Shown in pieces: positions 7,648 to 8,754 of a stretch of DNA of 8,754 nucleotides. Numbering within the stretch: the stretch's first letter is position 1; each line of letters starts with the position of its first letter. Made by a program: the position numbers and the translations under genes. The stretch comes from Flavobacteria bacterium RIFCSPLOWO2_12_FULL_31_7. Lineage in GTDB: Bacteria; Bacteroidota; Bacteroidia; Flavobacteriales; Flavobacteriaceae. Under the pieces are notes generated by a model. That model saw nothing but the letters and a program-made list of their open reading frames with translations, ran no database searches and was not told the DNA's origin. Location: contig MGWJ01000019.1 of NCBI GenBank assembly GCA_001800945.1, positions 1 to 8,754 on the forward strand. The letters run 5' to 3'.

Positions 7648-8754
7648 TTAGTTGATAACGATATCATCAATTTGAGCTGTAGTTGTTGTACCACCACTTC
7701 CATTTCCAACATATTCAAAAACAATAAATCCGTTTCCTGTTAAAGAAGCTGGTATATTCCATGTTCCACTTGGCGTGAAAGTAGCTGGATAACCTGTTGC
7801 TAATCCTGGAGATATGGTAAGTCCCATAATTTGAGTTAATGTTGCTGCAGTAGCATCAGAACCTGGAACATAGTTAGTTGTATAATAAACTTTTAATGGA
7901 TTCCCGTTAGAGAAACCTAATTTACTCATGAAAGAGAACGTTGAAGCCGCAGTAAAGTCTACTGGCACGAAAAACAAAGTTCTATTTGCTTCTGGAGTTC
8001 CACCAAATGAAGACATTTGAATGTATTTATTTCCACTAAAAGTTTTTACTTGCCAATATCTTGAACCTTGAACAGCATCATTGATATACTTTGGAAAAAC
8101 TTGTTGATTTACGGTTAAATAAGAAGTAAACGGCTCATTTAAAGTAGCATCATAAGTTAAAGCCGAACCACCAATTGGAGGCGCACTATCCACTCTAGGT
8201 CCATTCAATTGTACATCATTTTCCGTACGAATCATGAATTGGAAATCACTGTTGTATTTAGTAAGAATTCCTCTGATTTTACCATTTCCTGTTGGTACAT
8301 TCTTAGCTGAAAAATTAGCAAATTCACTAACTCTTACAATAATTGTATTACCTGAAGCATCAGTTAAAGTATGATTAGTAGCCGTCCAAGTTGGACTAGC
8401 ATTTAAACTTTTATCAAAGTATTTTTTTCCAACAGAAGCTTCTGAAAACTGAACACCATCTAACTCTACTAATTTATTAGTATTAGCATTGTTTTTAGCT
8501 GCTGCGATTGTTAAATGATTTACTAAAGTATTTTCATCCACTTTTGAACAACCTCTTTTAATAGCTGCTTCGTATTCTACACCTGAAATTCTTCCAACTT
8601 GTGTTCCTGCATATAAAGAACCAAGATCTAAAGATTGAGTTTGTGTATTATTTGCATAGTATCTATCTTTCATTTTGATATACACTTTTCTACCTGGCTC
8701 ATATTTAGTATATAAGTTGTAGGCATCAATTGGCATATTAAAACCTTTAGTTCC
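7648..8754 (-). CDS. DUF5689-type secreted protein, C-terminal part (N-terminal end outside window)
   Basis: The frame is open to the right edge: six codons (G-T-K-G-F-N) precede the ATG at 8736, so that ATG is internal and the signal sequence is not visible. The fragment has 368 residues. Numbering from the ATG, residues 1 to about 178 resemble DUF5689, with a compact beta-rich pattern (P-G-R-K-V-Y-I-K at 14-21, G-K-I-R-G-I-L-T at 152-159). Residues about 200-362 resemble the choice-of-anchor J-type beta-sandwich common at the end of Bacteroidota surface proteins: R226-Y-W near the start, a run of alternating strands, and the ending A-Q-I-D-D-I-V-I-N. There is no C-terminal type IX sorting domain after it. 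Composition is rich in Thr, Asn, Ser and Gly, typical of exported proteins. Members are often lipoproteins with a role in binding or surface structure; the function is not established. It has a terminator directly downstream. Confidence 0.75.
   Translation of the reverse strand, partial: GTKGFNMPIDAYNLYTKYEPGRKVYIKMKDRYYANNTQTQSLDLGSLYAGTQVGRISGVEYEAAIKRGCSKVDENTLVNHLTIAAAKNNANTNKLVELDGVQFSEASVGKKYFDKSLNASPTWTATNHTLTDASGNTIIVRVSEFANFSAKNVPTGNGKIRGILTKYNSDFQFMIRTENDVQLNGPRVDSAPPIGGSALTYDATLNEPFTSYLTVNQQVFPKYINDAVQGSRYWQVKTFSGNKYIQMSSFGGTPEANRTLFFVPVDFTAASTFSFMSKLGFSNGNPLKVYYTTNYVPGSDATAATLTQIMGLTISPGLATGYPATFTPSGTWNIPASLTGNGFIVFEYVGNGSGGTTTTAQIDDIVIN

Noticed and set aside
1..8754. A novel defence, mobile or biosynthetic system
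   Set aside because: All large frames are assigned to known chromosomal families, composition is even, and no transposase, integrase, toxin-antitoxin pair, retron or reverse transcriptase motif was seen.

Overview
This is an AT-rich stretch of chromosome from a member of the Bacteroidota, most likely a Flavobacterium-like Flavobacteriaceae. The assignment rests on four things: a large membrane protein of the DUF2723 family, a DUF5689-type surface protein, a DNA polymerase I with an intact proofreading domain, and a promoter matching the Bacteroidota pattern (TTTG, then TAnnTTTG) with no Shine-Dalgarno sequences. The proteins are identified by recognising family motifs; no database search was run.

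Layout. (a) 1-2317, plus: the 3' part of a DUF2723 membrane protein whose N-terminal membrane domain lies upstream of the window, followed by a hairpin terminator. (b) 2356-2985, plus: a NodB-type (CE4) polysaccharide deacetylase; its first in-frame ATG falls inside the terminator, so the next ATG is preferred. (c) 2982-3278, minus: a small thioredoxin-fold protein with no cysteines. It meets the deacetylase tail to tail with a 4-base overlap and has a good promoter of its own. (d) 3353-4582, minus: a membrane-anchored metallophosphoesterase. (e) 4707-7541, plus: polA, divergent from (d). (f) 7542-7647: a 13-base tandem repeat and a strong bidirectional terminator. (g) 7648-8754, minus: the C-terminal part of a DUF5689/adhesin-like secreted protein that runs off the right edge.

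The genes do not form one pathway. Three have envelope or surface themes (DUF2723 protein, deacetylase, DUF5689 protein), one phosphoesterase is membrane-bound, and polA is housekeeping. Every gene is short-spaced or separated by a terminator, and no gap without a gene exceeds about 125 bases. I see no RNA gene, CRISPR array, insertion sequence, phage gene or defence system.

I did not find a convincing undescribed multi-gene system. The points most worth following are the cysteine-free thioredoxin-fold protein, a sliding-clamp-like peptide in the Pol I linker, a twin-arginine-like motif inside the phosphoesterase, and the 13-base tandem repeat after polA.
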